From Delphinapterus leucas (Eukaryota; Chordata; Mammalia; Artiodactyla; Monodontidae): a stretch of DNA of 64,000 bases. The DNA is taken from contig NW_022098026.1 in assembly GCF_002288925.2 (NCBI RefSeq), positions 26,228,077 through 26,292,076 on the forward strand. The letters run 5' to 3'. A program made the position numbers and the translations under genes. Below, in pieces: positions 20,531 to 32,629 of the stretch (positions within the stretch are counted from its first letter, which is position 1; every line of letters begins with the position of its first letter). The notes below the pieces were generated by a model. That model saw nothing but the letters and a program-made list of their open reading frames with translations, did not search any database and was not told where the DNA came from.

Positions 20531-23500
20531 ATGGTAATAGAACATACTCATCGAGAATTACCTTAAATGTAAATGGATTAAATGCTCCAACCAAAAGACA
20601 TAGACTGGCTGAATGGATACAAAAACAAGACCAATATATATGCTGTCGACAAGAGACCCACTTCAAACCAAGGACACATACAGACTGAAAGTGAGGGGAT
20701 GGAAAAAATTTTCCATGGAATGGAAATCGAAAGAAAGCTGGAGTAGCAATACTCATATCAGACAAAATAGACTTTAAAATAAAGACTTACAAGAGACAAA
20801 GAAGGACACTACATAATGATAAAGGGATCAATCCAAGAAGAAGATATAACAAGTGTAAATATTTATGCACCCAACATAGGAGCACCTCAATACATAAGGC
20901 AAATGCTAACAGCCATAAAAGGGGAAATCGACAGGAACACAATCATAGTAGGGGACTTTAACACCCCACTTTCACCAATGGACAGATCATCCAAAATGAA
21001 AATAAATAAGGAAACACAAGCTTTAAATGATACATTAAACAAGATGGACTTAATTGATATTTATAGGACATACCATCCAAAACAACAGAATACACTTTCT
21101 TCTCAAGTGCTCCTGGAACATTCTCCAGGATAGATCATATCTTGGGTCACAAATCAAGCCTTGGTAAATTTAAGAGAACTGAAATCATATCAAGTATCTT
21201 TTCTGACCACAATGCTATGAGACTACATATCAATTATAGGAAAAGAACTGTAAAAAATACAAACACATGGAAGCTAAACAATACACTACTTAATAACCAA
21301 GAGATGACTGACGAAATCAAAGAGGAAATCAAAAAATACCTAAAAACAAATGACAATGAAAACATGATGACCCAAAACCTATGGGATGCAGCAAAAGCAG
21401 TTCTAAGAGGGAAGTTTATAGCACTACAATCCTACCGCAAGAAACAAGAAACATCTCAAATAAACAACCTAACCTTGCATCTAAAGCAATTAGAGAAAGA
21501 AGAACAAAAAAACCCCAAATTTAGCAGAAGGAAAGAAATCATAAAGATCAGATCAGAAATAAATGAAAAAGAAATGAAGGAAACAATAGCAAAGATCAAT
21601 AAAACTAAAAGTTGGTTCTTTGAGAAGATAAACAAAATTGATAAACCATTAGCCAGACTCACCAAGAAAAGAAGGGAGAAGACTCAAATCAATAGAATTA
21701 GAAATGAAAAAGGGGAAGTAACAACTGACACTGCAGAAGTACAAAGGATCATGACAGATTACTACAAGCAACTCTATGCCAATAAAATGGACAACCTGGA
21801 AGAAATGGACAAATTCTTAGCAAAGCACAACTTTCTGAGACTGAACCAGGAAGAAATAGAAAATATAAACAGACCAATCACAAGTAATGAAATTGAAACT
21901 GCAATTTAAAATCTTCCAACAAACGAAAGCCTAGGACCAGATGGCTTCCCAGGCGAATTCTATCAAACATTTAGAGAAGAGCTAACACCTATCCTTCTCA
22001 AACTCTTCCAAAATACAGCAGAGGGTGGAACACTCCCAAACTCATTCTATGAGGCCACCATCACCCTGATACCAAAACCAGACAAAGATGTTACAAACAA
22101 AAGAATACTACACGCCAATATCACTGATGAACATAGATGCAAAAATCCTCAACAAAATACTAGCAAACAGAATCCAACAGCACATTAAAAGGATCATACA
22201 CCATGATCAAGTGGGGTTTATCCCAGGAATGCAAGGATTCTTCAACATACGCAAATCAATCAATGTGATACACCATATTAACAAACTGAAGGATAAAAAC
22301 TATATGATCACCTCAATAGATGCAGAAAAAGCTTTTGACAAAATTCAACAACAATTTATGATAAAAACTCTCCAGAAAGTAGGCATAGAGGGAACCTACC
22401 TCAACATAATAAAAGCCGTATATGACAAACCCACAGCCAACATCATTTTCAATGGTGAAAAACTGAAACCATTTCCTCAAAGATCGAGAACAAGACAAGG
22501 ATGCCCATTCTCACCACTATTATTCAACATAGTTTTGGAAGTTTTAGCCACAGCAATCAGAGAAGAAAAAGAAATAATAGGAATCCAAATTGGAAAAGAA
22601 GAAGTAAAGCTGTCACTGTCTGCAGATGACATGATACTATACATAGAGAATCCTAAAGATGCTACCAGAAAACTACTAGAGCTAGTCAATGAATTTGGTA
22701 AAGTAGCAGGATACAAAATTAATGCACAGAAATCTCTTGCATCCTATACACTCACAATTTAAAATCTTAAAGAGAAATTAAGGAAACACTCCCATTTACC
22801 ACTGCAACAAAAAGAATAAAATACCTAGGAATAAACCTATCTAAGGAGACAAAGGACTTGTATGCAGAAAACTGTAAGACACTGATGAAAGAATTCGAAG
22901 ACAATACATACAGATGGAGAGATATACCATGTTCTTGGATTGGAAGAATCAACACTGTGAAAATGACTATACTACCCAAAGCAATCTACAGATTCAACGT
23001 AATCCCTTATCAAACTACCAATGGCATTTTTCACAGAACTAAAACAAGAAATTTTACCGTTTGTATGGAAACACAAAAGATGCCTAACAGCCAAAGCAAT
23101 CTTGAGTAAGAAAAACAGAGCTGAAGGAATCAGGCTCCTTGACTTCATACTACAAAGCTACAGTAATCAAGACAGTGTGGTACCAGCACAAAAACAAATC
23201 TATAGATCAATGGAACAGGATAGAAAGCCAAGAGATAAATCCACGCACATACGGGAACCTTATCTTTGACAAAGGAGGCAGGAATATACAATGGAGAAGA
23301 GACAGCCTCTTCAATAAGTGGTGCTGGGAAAACTGGGAAAACTGGACAACTACATGTAAAAGAATAAAATTAGAACACTTCCTAACACCAAACACAAAAA
23401 TAAACTCAAAATGGATTAAAGACCTAAACGTAAGGTCACACACTCTAAAACTGTTAGAGGAAAACATAGGCAGAACACTCTATGACACAAATCACAGCAA

Positions 23501-24342
23501 GATCCTTTTTGACCCACCTCCTAGAGAAATGGAAATAAAAACAAAAATAAACAAATGGGACCTAAAGAAACTTCAAAGCTTTTGCACAGCAAAGGAAACC
23601 ATAAACAAGATGAAAAGACAACCCACAGGATGAAAATATTTGCAAACGAAGCAACTGACAAAGGATTAATCTCTAAAATATACAAGCAGCTCATGCAGCT
23701 CAATATCAAAAAGAGAAACAACCCAATCCAAAAATGGGTGGAAGACCTAAGTAGACATTTCTCCAAAGAAGATATACAGATCACCAACAAACACATGAAA
23801 AGATGCTCAACATCACTAATCATTAGAGAACTGTAAATCAAAACTACAATGAGGTACCACCTCACACTGGTCAGAATGGCCATCATCAAAAAATCCACAA
23901 ACAGTAAATGCTGGGAGGGTGTGGAGAAAAGGGAACCCTCTTGCACTGTTGGTGGGAATGTGAATTTGTTCAGCCACTATGGAGAACAGTATGGAGGTTC
24001 CTTAAAAAACTAAAAATTGAACTACCATATGACCCAGCAATCCCACTACTGGGCATATACCCTGAGAAAACCATAATTCAAAAAGAGACATGTACCACAA
24101 TGTTCACTGCAGCTCTATTTACAATAGCCAGGACATGGAAGCAACCTAAGTGCCCATCGACAGATGACTGGATAAGGAAGATGTGGCACATATATACAAC
24201 GGAAGATTGCTCAGCCATAAAAAGAAACAAAATTGAGTTATTTGTAGTGAGGAGGACGGGCCTAGAGACTGTCATACAGAGTGAAGTAAGTCTGAAAGAG
24301 AAAAGCAAGTACCGTATGCTAACACATATATATGGAATCTAA
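20531..24342 (+). pseudogene. L1 ORF2 (endonuclease / reverse transcriptase), broken
   Basis: ORF2p nicks DNA and reverse-transcribes L1 RNA at the target. Pieces remain in order. The N-terminal endonuclease block ITLNVNGLN is at about 20557 but already out of frame with the ATG at 20531. IYAPNIGAPQYI and VGDFNTPLSPMD lie in 20816-21133. DHNAMRL is near 21204. The finger/palm RT region 22088-22762 holds [26 protein letters not shown] and SADDMILY at 22619, where the family-typical F before ADD is S. The cysteine-rich C-terminal region ends LTHIYGI at 24339. Breaks include a frameshift near 21090, a stop at 21907, a frameshift near 22098, a stop at 22760 and several later. Typical ORF2p is about 1275 residues. 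No product is expected. Confidence 0.92.
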
Positions 24343-24726
24343 AAAAAAAGAAAAAGTGGTTCTGATGAACCTAGAGGCAGGACAGGAATAAAGACGCAGA
24401 CGTAGAGAATGGACTTGAGGACATGTGGGGGCGGATGGGAAGCTGGGACGAAGTGAGAGATTAGCATTGACATATATCCACTATCAAATGTAAAACAGGT
24501 AGCTAGTGGGAAGCAGCTGCATAGCACAGGGACATCAGCTCTGTGCTCTGTGACCACTTAGAGGAGTGGGATAGGGAGGATAGGAGGTTGACACAAGAGG
24601 GAGGGGATACGGGCATATATGTATACATATAGCTGGTTCACTTTGTTATACAGCAGAAACTAACACAACATTGTAAAGCAATTATACTCCAATAAAGATG
24701 TAAAAAAAAAAAGGAAATGGCTGCAG

Positions 24727-25070
24727 CTTAGAGGATGCAGATGAGCTAGCAATCGGGTTGACTGCAGGCCTGGCGCAGTATGAAGAATGGCCCTGCAGCC
24801 CAGCCGCATCAACTTGGAATCCAACTAAGGGACATTGGTAGAAACTGTGACCAAAGACACATGATGGTTTCAGGGAATGTGAAAAGAACAGAACAGCAAT
24901 CAGCAATGAACAATGTATACAAGCGCCTATAAGGAGCATACCCCTGAGACCTTAATTTACTCAGCAATCCTATTTCTGGGATTCTTACTTTGAGCTATAT
25001 GAGGTTTATGTTAAGTGTTCAGCATAGATGCTGGCCCCCAAATGTGGGCTTTTATTATTATTATTTGCTT
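24727..25070. other. Unique-looking sequence
   Basis: The pre-insertion flank of the full-length L1 (GCTTAGAGGATGCAGATG..). No gene or repeat identified. Confidence 0.35.
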
Positions 25071-25074
25071 GATA

Positions 25075-25245
25075 TGGCTAGATAATAAAGTATATATTAG
25101 AAGGTGGTAAAACATGAGGCTGAAAAGGTAAATGGCCAGAGATCAGGTCACAAAAGGTCTTACAGACTATATTAGGGAGTTCAGACTTTCTCCAAAGAGT
25201 TGGGAATGCACTGAAGGATATTAAGCAGTGTATTAACCACCTCTG
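25075..25245 (-). mobile_element. L2 fragment, antisense
   Basis: GGCCAGAGATCAGGTCACAA..GTCTTACAGACTATATTAGG..CAGACTTTCTCC follows the same order as the antisense L2 block seen at 14680-14760. Diverged. Confidence 0.55.
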
Positions 25246-25249
25246 TTAA

Positions 25250-26885
25250 ATGTGATATACAACAAATAGCTCACTACTTTCACTCAAATATAAAATGATT
25301 GACATGAAGCTGAAATACATTCAGTGGATTTTTCAGTTCTCTCCAGTGTGACAATACATACTCTGACTGCAATCTTTAGAATCTGCCTTTACAGCATATG
25401 TCCCAGGGCAGAAATGAAATTCAGGTTCCATATGCTCTTCCCAAACAATGACACTGCTTCTGAACTTTGCATACTGATGGCTGTTCTAAGATAGCATCGG
25501 CAGAAGACAAGGACAAAGAGACCTCACAGGAAAAATGACATCTTTCCATACCTGAACTACAACTTCGTTAGTAGACACCAGAAGTGAATCAAAGGGTGTA
25601 TTAGTTCTGCTTTCTGCTCTCTGAAAACAACAGCTTACAAAGACAGAACAGGGCAAGAAGTGGGTGGTGGGACAGAAGGAAGCTGCATTTTGCTGACAGA
25701 AATAGCTTCTGGGTAAGGTCTAACCCACAAATACTACATGATTCCAAGAAGATGGTGGAGGAAATATTTTCTAACCCTTGGTAGGAAAAAGGTCTCAGTA
25801 CTTTTGCCTCAGTTTCTCTCATTATTTCTAGGTGATAGCACAAAAATAAGTTGAAATGAAATGTCTTTGTGAGATAATCTCCCTCACAGTTCTTAAACTT
25901 CCTAGTCCCAGAACCACAAAGGGCACAGGGAACTAACACTGAGTGAGCACCTGCTAACCTGCTATCTGCTGGGTATTTTCCTTACATCAAACTCAGAAGA
26001 TTGTCCAGTCTTTTTCTATTTGTCTCTTCCCTGCACTGCCCACACCGTTCACCCCACACACAACCATCTGTCATTATCTCCCCAAGGCAGAACAATTTTG
26101 AAAATTGTCAATGGCCAGATAGTTGCACAATGAATATCTTTTGTTTTGTTCCTGTTGCCCCAGGTCTAGAATTCTGCAATGACCTCCTGATTCCCCAGTT
26201 GGGATGCACTCCAATTGATGACTAACACATTAAGCAACTCACCTTAAAAAAACCCCACTGCTGAAGATACTGGAAATGACATAAATCCAACCGGAAGAGC
26301 AAGAGATGAGACAGGGCCTCTGCAAAGGAAGCACCAGAACCTCATATTCTGTCCCTTTTGCTCCACAGTAACTGCAGGTGAAACTACTAGGAGGTGTCTA
26401 GGGAAGTCAATATAATGTTTGAACTTATTAAAATCTTTGAGAAGGTTTCTCCCTTTGTCTCTCTTTCAGATGGGTCATGGCTGGGTACCCTGTAGCAAAT
26501 AAAATTTCCTAATGTTCTTCTGGATAAAATGGTCTCTGTGTTCTTCTAAATCACCCAGGACCACAAGAGGCCGTGACCATTGAAGGGTTTGGTTTTGACA
26601 CCCTAATACACTGTACAAATATTAGTAATTATTATTCAGGTAAGAATTATTATTTAAGACATACTTCAGGAATGTGGTGTGATAGAAGCTGATAATTACC
26701 CATCATCACTTCTTCCTTAATAATAGAAACCTGATCTTGTTGGTGGCATCAATGTGCACTGATACAAAACTACTTTATCCAGCATCACATTATAAAAAGG
26801 GCAGCCAGGTAAGCAAGTATGGGATAAGGCTTTCAGGAGGGCTGCTAAATTAGGTAGGAGGCTCTTCTGCATTTTTCCCATTCTT
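25250..26885. other. Mostly unique sequence
   Basis: No gene recognised. A short MIR-like scrap may lie at 25935-25995 (GAGTGAGCACCTGCTAAC). The minus-strand frame at 25601-25939 (112 codons) shows no recognisable domain. Confidence 0.35.
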
Positions 26886-26889
26886 CCTT

Positions 26890-27150
26890 CCTCCTGCCTG
26901 GAATATAGACTTGATGTCTGGAGCTGCAGTGGCCATCTTGCACCTTAAAATTGGAAGTCACATGCTAATGATGATAGAACAAAAAGATAGAAGCTTAGGG
27001 CACACATTGTGTCATAGAACAACTGTAATAACTATAAAAAGTCAGCCACCAGACTGCCTATATATGAGAGAAAAATAAACCTCCATCTTGTTAAACCATG
27101 TTATTTCAGGTTTCTGTTACTAGCCCCCAAATACAGTTCCTAACTGATTC
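26890..27150 (+). mobile_element. Ancient LTR-like mammal-wide repeat, family uncertain
   Basis: GGAGCTGCAGTGGCCATCTTGC, then AGAGAAAAATAAACCTCCATCTTG and a TTTCAGGTTTCTGTTAC end. A second region at 48400-48675 shares GGAGCTGCTGTAGCCATCTTGC and a similar polyadenylation-type end. Both resemble degraded LTR ends (MaLR-like), but I cannot name the family. Confidence 0.4.
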
Positions 27151-28500
27151 ATCTTCTGTATGGTAAAATAAGAAAGGCACAGCAAAAATTATTTAATCAA
27201 GATGTTAACAAAAGAGAGCATTTTAAAACTGTCTAGTTTTCAGAGCATGGTGCATTAATGGGGAGGGAATTACTAGATGGAAGCCATGGGATAACTGCGA
27301 TGTCCAAGCCGGGTAGTGGAGGGGGGTTCTTGTAAGAGAAAGCTGTAAGAATCCAGCAGATTCCACCTGTAGCTTTCAGACACTTTGCCCTTTATGGCGA
27401 TTGTAAGCCTGGATTATTTATCAACACTGAATTTGCCTCGTCTACAGGAGAAATGACTGATCCTTAGAAAGCGTTTCCCATATGGGACCTGGAGGACTTC
27501 TGAATCTATTTAATGAAAAATGAAATGATACAGTATAACAAGTTCAAATTCATTCAAGTCAACATCAATGCCAGTTCCTCAGAAGAGGCAGGAAAAGAGA
27601 CAGCAGAGAGGAAGGTAATAAAAGCCCTTGGCTCTGCTTTCCTAATTACCCCTAATCCGCTAAAACATCTTACAAATGCTAATTAATTAAGCCCCCTATC
27701 CAGGAAGAGGCCACAGTATATGGACTGTGACAAAACAGGGTGGGATGGAAATGGACATCTAGCTAAGCAGGCAGTGTTTGAAGTCCTATAGGTCAACTAA
27801 GGCAGAGAGAAGCACTACTAGCATTGTAAGAACAGGAAGGTACAGAGGACTTCTAGAAATCAGCATGTATGAAACCATGGACCATCTCTTCTTCACCCTA
27901 TCCTCCATCCATCCATTTCACCTTCCACCTCATAGTGGAACAACTGTATTGCACCCTAATCTCAGAATTGCTCATCTTCTGGAAACCTTCTGAGTTTCAC
28001 CTTTGTCCTCTTTCAACCACCATTAGCACATGCACTTATCAGAAATTATCATCCCATGGTACTGTCCTATTTTCATGCTTCGCAAATTGTGTTCTTCTGA
28101 ATCATACTGCAAAAGAAATTTGAATCAGCCACAATGCTTTTGGCTGCAAATAAAAGAAAACTCAAACTGTAAAAGAAATTTGTTGTTTCTGGTTCATTTA
28201 ACTGAGGAGTTCAAAGGTAGGTCAGCTTCAGGTACTGATTTAAGATTGGGGCTCCTGTTCCCTTTCTCTGCAGTTCTCTTGGTGTTATCTGCTCTGTCTG
28301 CTCTTTCCTCTGACTGATTTCTAGTATAGTAACAAAATGCTACAGCAGTTCTTAGTGACACCACTATATATTACAGCATCTGAAGAAAGAGAGAGACTCT
28401 TCTCCCAGATGTAACACAAATGCCCTGAGCTTCGTCCCTAAAGGACCAAATTAGGTTAGGCACCCACTCTTGAAAAATGTTCATTCTGGCCCAAGAAATG
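27150..28500. other. Repeat-poor stretch
   Basis: Largely unique. It contains a homeodomain-motif cluster (27640-27690) and a possible old repeat at 28125-28315 (GCTTTTGGCTGCAAATAAAAG then GAGTTCAAAGGTAGGTCAGC) of unknown class. No coding exon is supported. Confidence 0.35.
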
Positions 28501-28815
28501 GTATATGAGTCAGCTTAGGCTAAGTTGTGCCGTGGTAACAAATAACCCTAAGACCTCAACGGCTTACAAAGCAATAAAAGGTCTGTTTCTCATTCAGCTT
28601 GCATATGGGCAGTTATGGAATAGCTGAGACTTCATCCATGTCCTCTTCATTCTGGGACTAAGACTGAAGGAGCAGCCCATTTCTAGAGCATATTACTCTT
28701 GTGGGAGAGGGAAGAGTGACGGCAGAACGACATGCTGCCCCTTAAAACGTCCACTTGGAAGTGGCACAGGAAAGTACCACCCACATTTTATGGGGCAAAG
28801 AAAATCATTGCCTAA
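28500..28815. mobile_element. Ancient interspersed repeat, family uncertain
   Basis: GTTGTGCCGTGGTAACAAATAACCC.., GCTGAGACTTCATCCATGTC, GGAGCAGCCCATTTCTAGAG and CTTGGAAGTGGCACAGG fall in an order I recognise from a common mammalian repeat, probably LTR-class. Class, strand and edges are unsure. Confidence 0.35.
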
Positions 28816-29084
28816 GTGTGTTGTCAGTGGGATGGGAGTAAGATCTTTTGGTAGGATCATCGGTAGATGGGATGAGCTTGATATACTTTGAACATAGCAT
28901 AATCTACTGCAAATTCTATATGCTGATTGGGATAAATTGGGTTGTTCATCCCTGAACCTTACCAGGTAAGGGAGAGAGGATTATACTTTTGGGCTTATAT
29001 CAGTCAAAGCCTACCCTCTAAGTGGGAATGGAATCAATCAATCTAGACCACATGGTCTTCATTTCACTTACCAATAGATAGGGC

Positions 29085-29215
29085 AGATTGGAGGCTCTTT
29101 GTACAGATAAGAAAACTGAAGCTTATAGCAATTTTACTTCTTTAAGAATACATAGCCAGAATTCAAGCCATGTCACCTACGTTGATATTCAGTCCTTTCC
29201 ATTGTACTAAAGACT
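29085..29215 (-). mobile_element. MIR SINE fragment
   Basis: GTACAGATAAGAAAACTGAAGCTTATAGC and the following AGAATACATAGCCAGAATTCAAGCC are MIR core in complement order. Confidence 0.65.
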
Positions 29216-29747
29216 TTGAATTTGGTACTACTGTTTCTAAAAACAACTTTCTTACCTAATTTATTCATTTTATTAACAAATGTAACAAACATTGGCAGGA
29301 ATCATTGGCAGGACTTCACTATTCTTCCCATACAGTCACCATCTATAAAATAATTCATAGGTTCCAAATTGGAAAACCCCATAATTTGGAGACAAAGTCA
29401 AAAAGAACACACTTCATCTAGGAAAACAAGCATCCTCCAACAATGCAGTTCAGAATATACATTATACAACCTTCTAAGAGATCAGTTTGACTATATTTAG
29501 CAAAAGCCTTGAGATGTGGATGTAGACTGACCAAGCAATTCTACATATAGAAACTTCTCATGAAAATAACCATGACTGAGTGGGAAAGTTAAAGAAAAGT
29601 AAAAATAAACTACAAGAATGTTCAATGCAGCAAAACGTTTAACCTAATATATTTAACCTAAATATACAACAACGTGGGATTTGTTAAGTAAACCAGGGAA
29701 TATGCACTCAATAAAATACTGTGTAGCTATTTTTTAAAAATCTCATA

Positions 29748-30420
29748 AACAAATGGGATCTAATTAGACTTAAAAGCTTTTTGCACAGCAAAAGAAAGCA
29801 TAAACAAAACAAAAAGACAACCTACGAACTGGGAGAAAATATTTGCAAACAATGCTACTGAAAAGGGATTAATATCCAAAATATACAAACAAGTCATACA
29901 GCTTAATATCAAAAAAACAAACAACCCAATCAAAAAATGGGCAGAAGACCTATACAGACATTTCTCCAAAGAAGACATATAGATGGCCAAAAGGCACATG
30001 AAAAGATGCTCAATATCACTAATTCTTAGAGAAATCCAAATCAAAACTAAAATGAGGTATCACCTCACATCAGTCAGAATGGTCATCATTAAGAAGTATA
30101 CAAATACTAACTGCTGGAGAGGGTGTGGAGAAAAAAATCCTCCTACACTCTTGGTGAGAATGTAAATTGGTACAGCCACTATGGAGAACAGTATGGAGGT
30201 TCCTTAAAAAACTAAAAAGAGAGTTACCATTTGATCCACTAATCCCACTCTTGGGCACGTATCTGGAGAAAACTCTAATTCGAAAAGATACATGCACCCC
30301 AGTGTTCACTGCAGCACTATTTGCAATCGCCAAGACATGGAAGCAACCTAAATGTCCATCGACAGAGGAATGGATAACGAAGATGTGGCACATATATATA
30401 TAAAATATATGTGTGTGTGT

Positions 30421-30456
<36 letters not shown>

Positions 30457-30942
30457 CATACATATACACAAAATGGAATATTACTCAGCCTTAAAAAAGA
30501 ATGAAATAATGCCGTTTGCAGCAACAGGGATGGACCTACAGATTATCACATTAAGTGAAGTAAGTCAGACAAAGACAAATATATGATATCACTTATATGT
30601 GGAATCTAAAAAAATGATACAAATGAACTTACGTACAAAGCAGAAATAAACCCACAGACATAGAAAACAAACTTACAGTTACCAAAGGGGATAGCGTGGA
30701 GGGGGGAGTGTGGTGAGGGAGAAATTAGGAGTCTGGGATTAACATATACACACTATTATATATAAAATAGGTAAACAACAAGGACCTACTGTATAGCACA
30801 GGGAACTATACTCAGTAACTTGTAATAATATATAATGGAAAAGAATATGTATGTATGTGTATGCCTATAACTGAATCACTTTGTTGTACACTTGAAACTA
30901 ACACAGCATTGTAAATTAACTATACTTCAATAAAAAGAAAAG
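29748..30942 (+). mobile_element. 5'-truncated L1
   Basis: About 1.2 kb of L1, comprising the ORF2 C-terminus and 3'UTR and ending TATACTTCAATAAAAAG. It is flanked by the TSD AATCTCATA (29739-29747 and 30943-30951). ORF2 remnants include [15 protein letters not shown] in the frame 30167-30403. The frame is disrupted by a dinucleotide expansion at 30392-30470. It lacks a long A tail, so it is older than the 1034 copy. Confidence 0.88.
30392..30470. repeat. (TA)n(TG)n(TA)n microsatellite inside L1
   Basis: TATATATA..(TG)n..TATATATAC expanded at the L1 position that reads GGCACATATATACAAYGGAA in the intact copy at 24185-24203. Confidence 0.93.
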
Positions 30943-31139
30943 AATCTCATACCTGGATATTTAATTACAGAGAAAGATTTTTTTAAATCATTGTAGCAAA
31001 AGCAAATTATCAAAAGGTATATACAATATGTTTCCTTTCGTATGTATGGAATTATAGAAGATTTGGGTTTTTTTCCTTTTGTTTATGTTTATATTCAAAT
31101 TTCCTACATCAAATGTGTATTACTTTTATACTAAGAAAA

Positions 31140-31960
31140 TAAGCAATGAAATTTTTTTTTAATGAGTCACCCTCCAAGAGAAGCCATGTGAAGCAGACGA
31201 GATGACCATCTGCAGAAGTAATGAGATCTAAGAACGTGCTGCTGATTAAACTAGGGTGCCTCTCGTATATGATGGAGGAGACTAAAATATGACTCAAGCA
31301 ATATAATCCCTGACATGTGGTTCTCTCATAGCCCAAGAAAATGGGTCTTTAAAAATGAGAAATTCTGATTAAGAATGGTCAGTGTGACTAATATTCCCCA
31401 CTGGGAAGGTTTGTAATTCATCAGAAAGTGAGGTAGAGTTTTTCCCAGGGAGAAGATGACAATTTATCAAATGTTCCAGCTTGGTGCTTAAAATTTTCAG
31501 CTTCCTTTCATTTTAATTCTATACTGACCTAGCTACATTCTGTCTGAAATTACTCTTTCATCAAGAATCAATGCCCCATGTCAAAGACACATGTTACTTT
31601 TCCTGACTGGTGGAACTCCAATTGAACATGGCTAGGTAAAAATTCTCGTTATGCCAGTTTTGAGTAGGAATTTAATCAGTACCATTGTGTTTGCCAAGGT
31701 CATTTTAACCCAGGGTGAGTTAACCCCATCAAATGGAAGACCAGCCAATCGGTTACTTTCTTCTTACTAACATTTCCACTTTCTTCTCTACCTGAAAAAT
31801 TCTCAATGCAATCAGATGTTTTGGCCAATGTTTCCAAATTTTGATCCTTGGGTTCCTTAAAACTTACATGTAGGAGTTGCCTATGCTCAGTGATTTGTTT
31901 AAAATATTAGATTTAACATTATAGAAAGGAAAATTAGAAGTGTGTTCCTTCATAATCTGT
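31140..31960. other. Unique-looking sequence
   Basis: No gene or repeat identified. Confidence 0.35.
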
Positions 31961-32625
31961 CCATGCTTCCACTTATTATTGCAGTAAAATTTTTACTATA
32001 GCCAAACTTTCTGGGTACATCTTGCATATCTACGCCATTGTGCCTTTGTTAAGACTCCTCCTTAAGTCTTGAACCTTTCCACACCATATGTCAAAATCTT
32101 TCTCAACTGGGCTTCCCTGGGGGCGCAGTGGTTGAGAGTCCACCCGCCGATGCAGGCGACACGGGTTCGTGCCCTGGTCCGGGAAGATCCCACATGCCGC
32201 AGAGCGGCTGGGTCCGTGAGCCATGGCTGCTGAGCGTGCGCGTCCGGAGCCTGTGCTCCGCAACGGGAGAGGCCACAACAGTGAGAGGCCCGCGTACCGC
32301 AAAAAAAAAAAAAAAAAAGTCTTTCTCAACCACCAGTTCGCAGGTGGAAAAAAAAATTCTCTTTCTCTGAAACCTGTAATTCAAAATTCTATTAAGTAAG
32401 ATCCTATTAAGTAATAATGTAAACTCTGTAAAGGTAGATACTTAATTTTGCTCATTTCTGTATCTCCATTACTTATTGAAAAGTGTCTTGTTTTAGTAGG
32501 TAACGCAAATTGCATGAATTAGTATAACTGTCTTATGCCTAGCTTCTCTCCTCACCAAACTGCATGTTCATTGAGAGCAGAGAAGAGCAATATTAATCTG
32601 AATCACTCACGGCATTGTGCAATAT
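31960..32625 (+). mobile_element. Probable L2 3' region, interrupted by a SINE
   Basis: TACGCCATTGTGCCTTTGTTAAGAC on the left, and on the right TAATGTAAACTCTGTAAAGG..CTGTATCTCCATTAC, follow the L2 3' order. A CHR SINE sits at 32108-32319. Diverged and tentative. Confidence 0.45.
32108..32319 (+). mobile_element. CHR SINE (short type)
   Basis: GGGCTTCCCTGGGGGCGCAGTGG to GCGTACCGC plus an 18-A tail. TSD TCTTTCTCAAC at 32097-32107 and 32320-32330. Confidence 0.96.
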
Positions 32626-32629
32626 GCAT

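Larger units (their letters stand above)
17182..24710 (+). mobile_element. Full-length L1 retrotransposon (defective)
   Basis: A complete LINE-1 of 7529 bp, flanked by a perfect 16-bp TSD, AAGGAAATGGCTGCAG, at 17166-17181 and 24711-24726. In order it holds a 5'UTR (17182-19197) starting with a YY1-like motif, ORF1, a short intergenic region, ORF2, and a 3'UTR with a G-rich tract near 24545-24610. AATAAA lies at 24691, followed by a short A tail. A CHR-1-like SINE of 367 bp is nested in ORF1. ORF2 has several frameshifts and stops, so the copy cannot be autonomous. Full-length L1s are the minority, since most copies are 5'-truncated, so this one carried its own promoter at insertion. Confidence 0.97.
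29440..31140 (+). mobile_element. Old L1M 3' region split by a younger L1
   Basis: Left part 29440-29747 (GACCAAGCAATTCTACATAT.., CAATAAAATACTGTGTAGC) and right part 30952-31140 (CATTGTAGCAAAAGCAAATT.., GTGTATTACTTTTATA) together resemble one old L1 ORF2 end/3'UTR. The inserted L1 (29748-30942) separates them. Confidence 0.5.
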
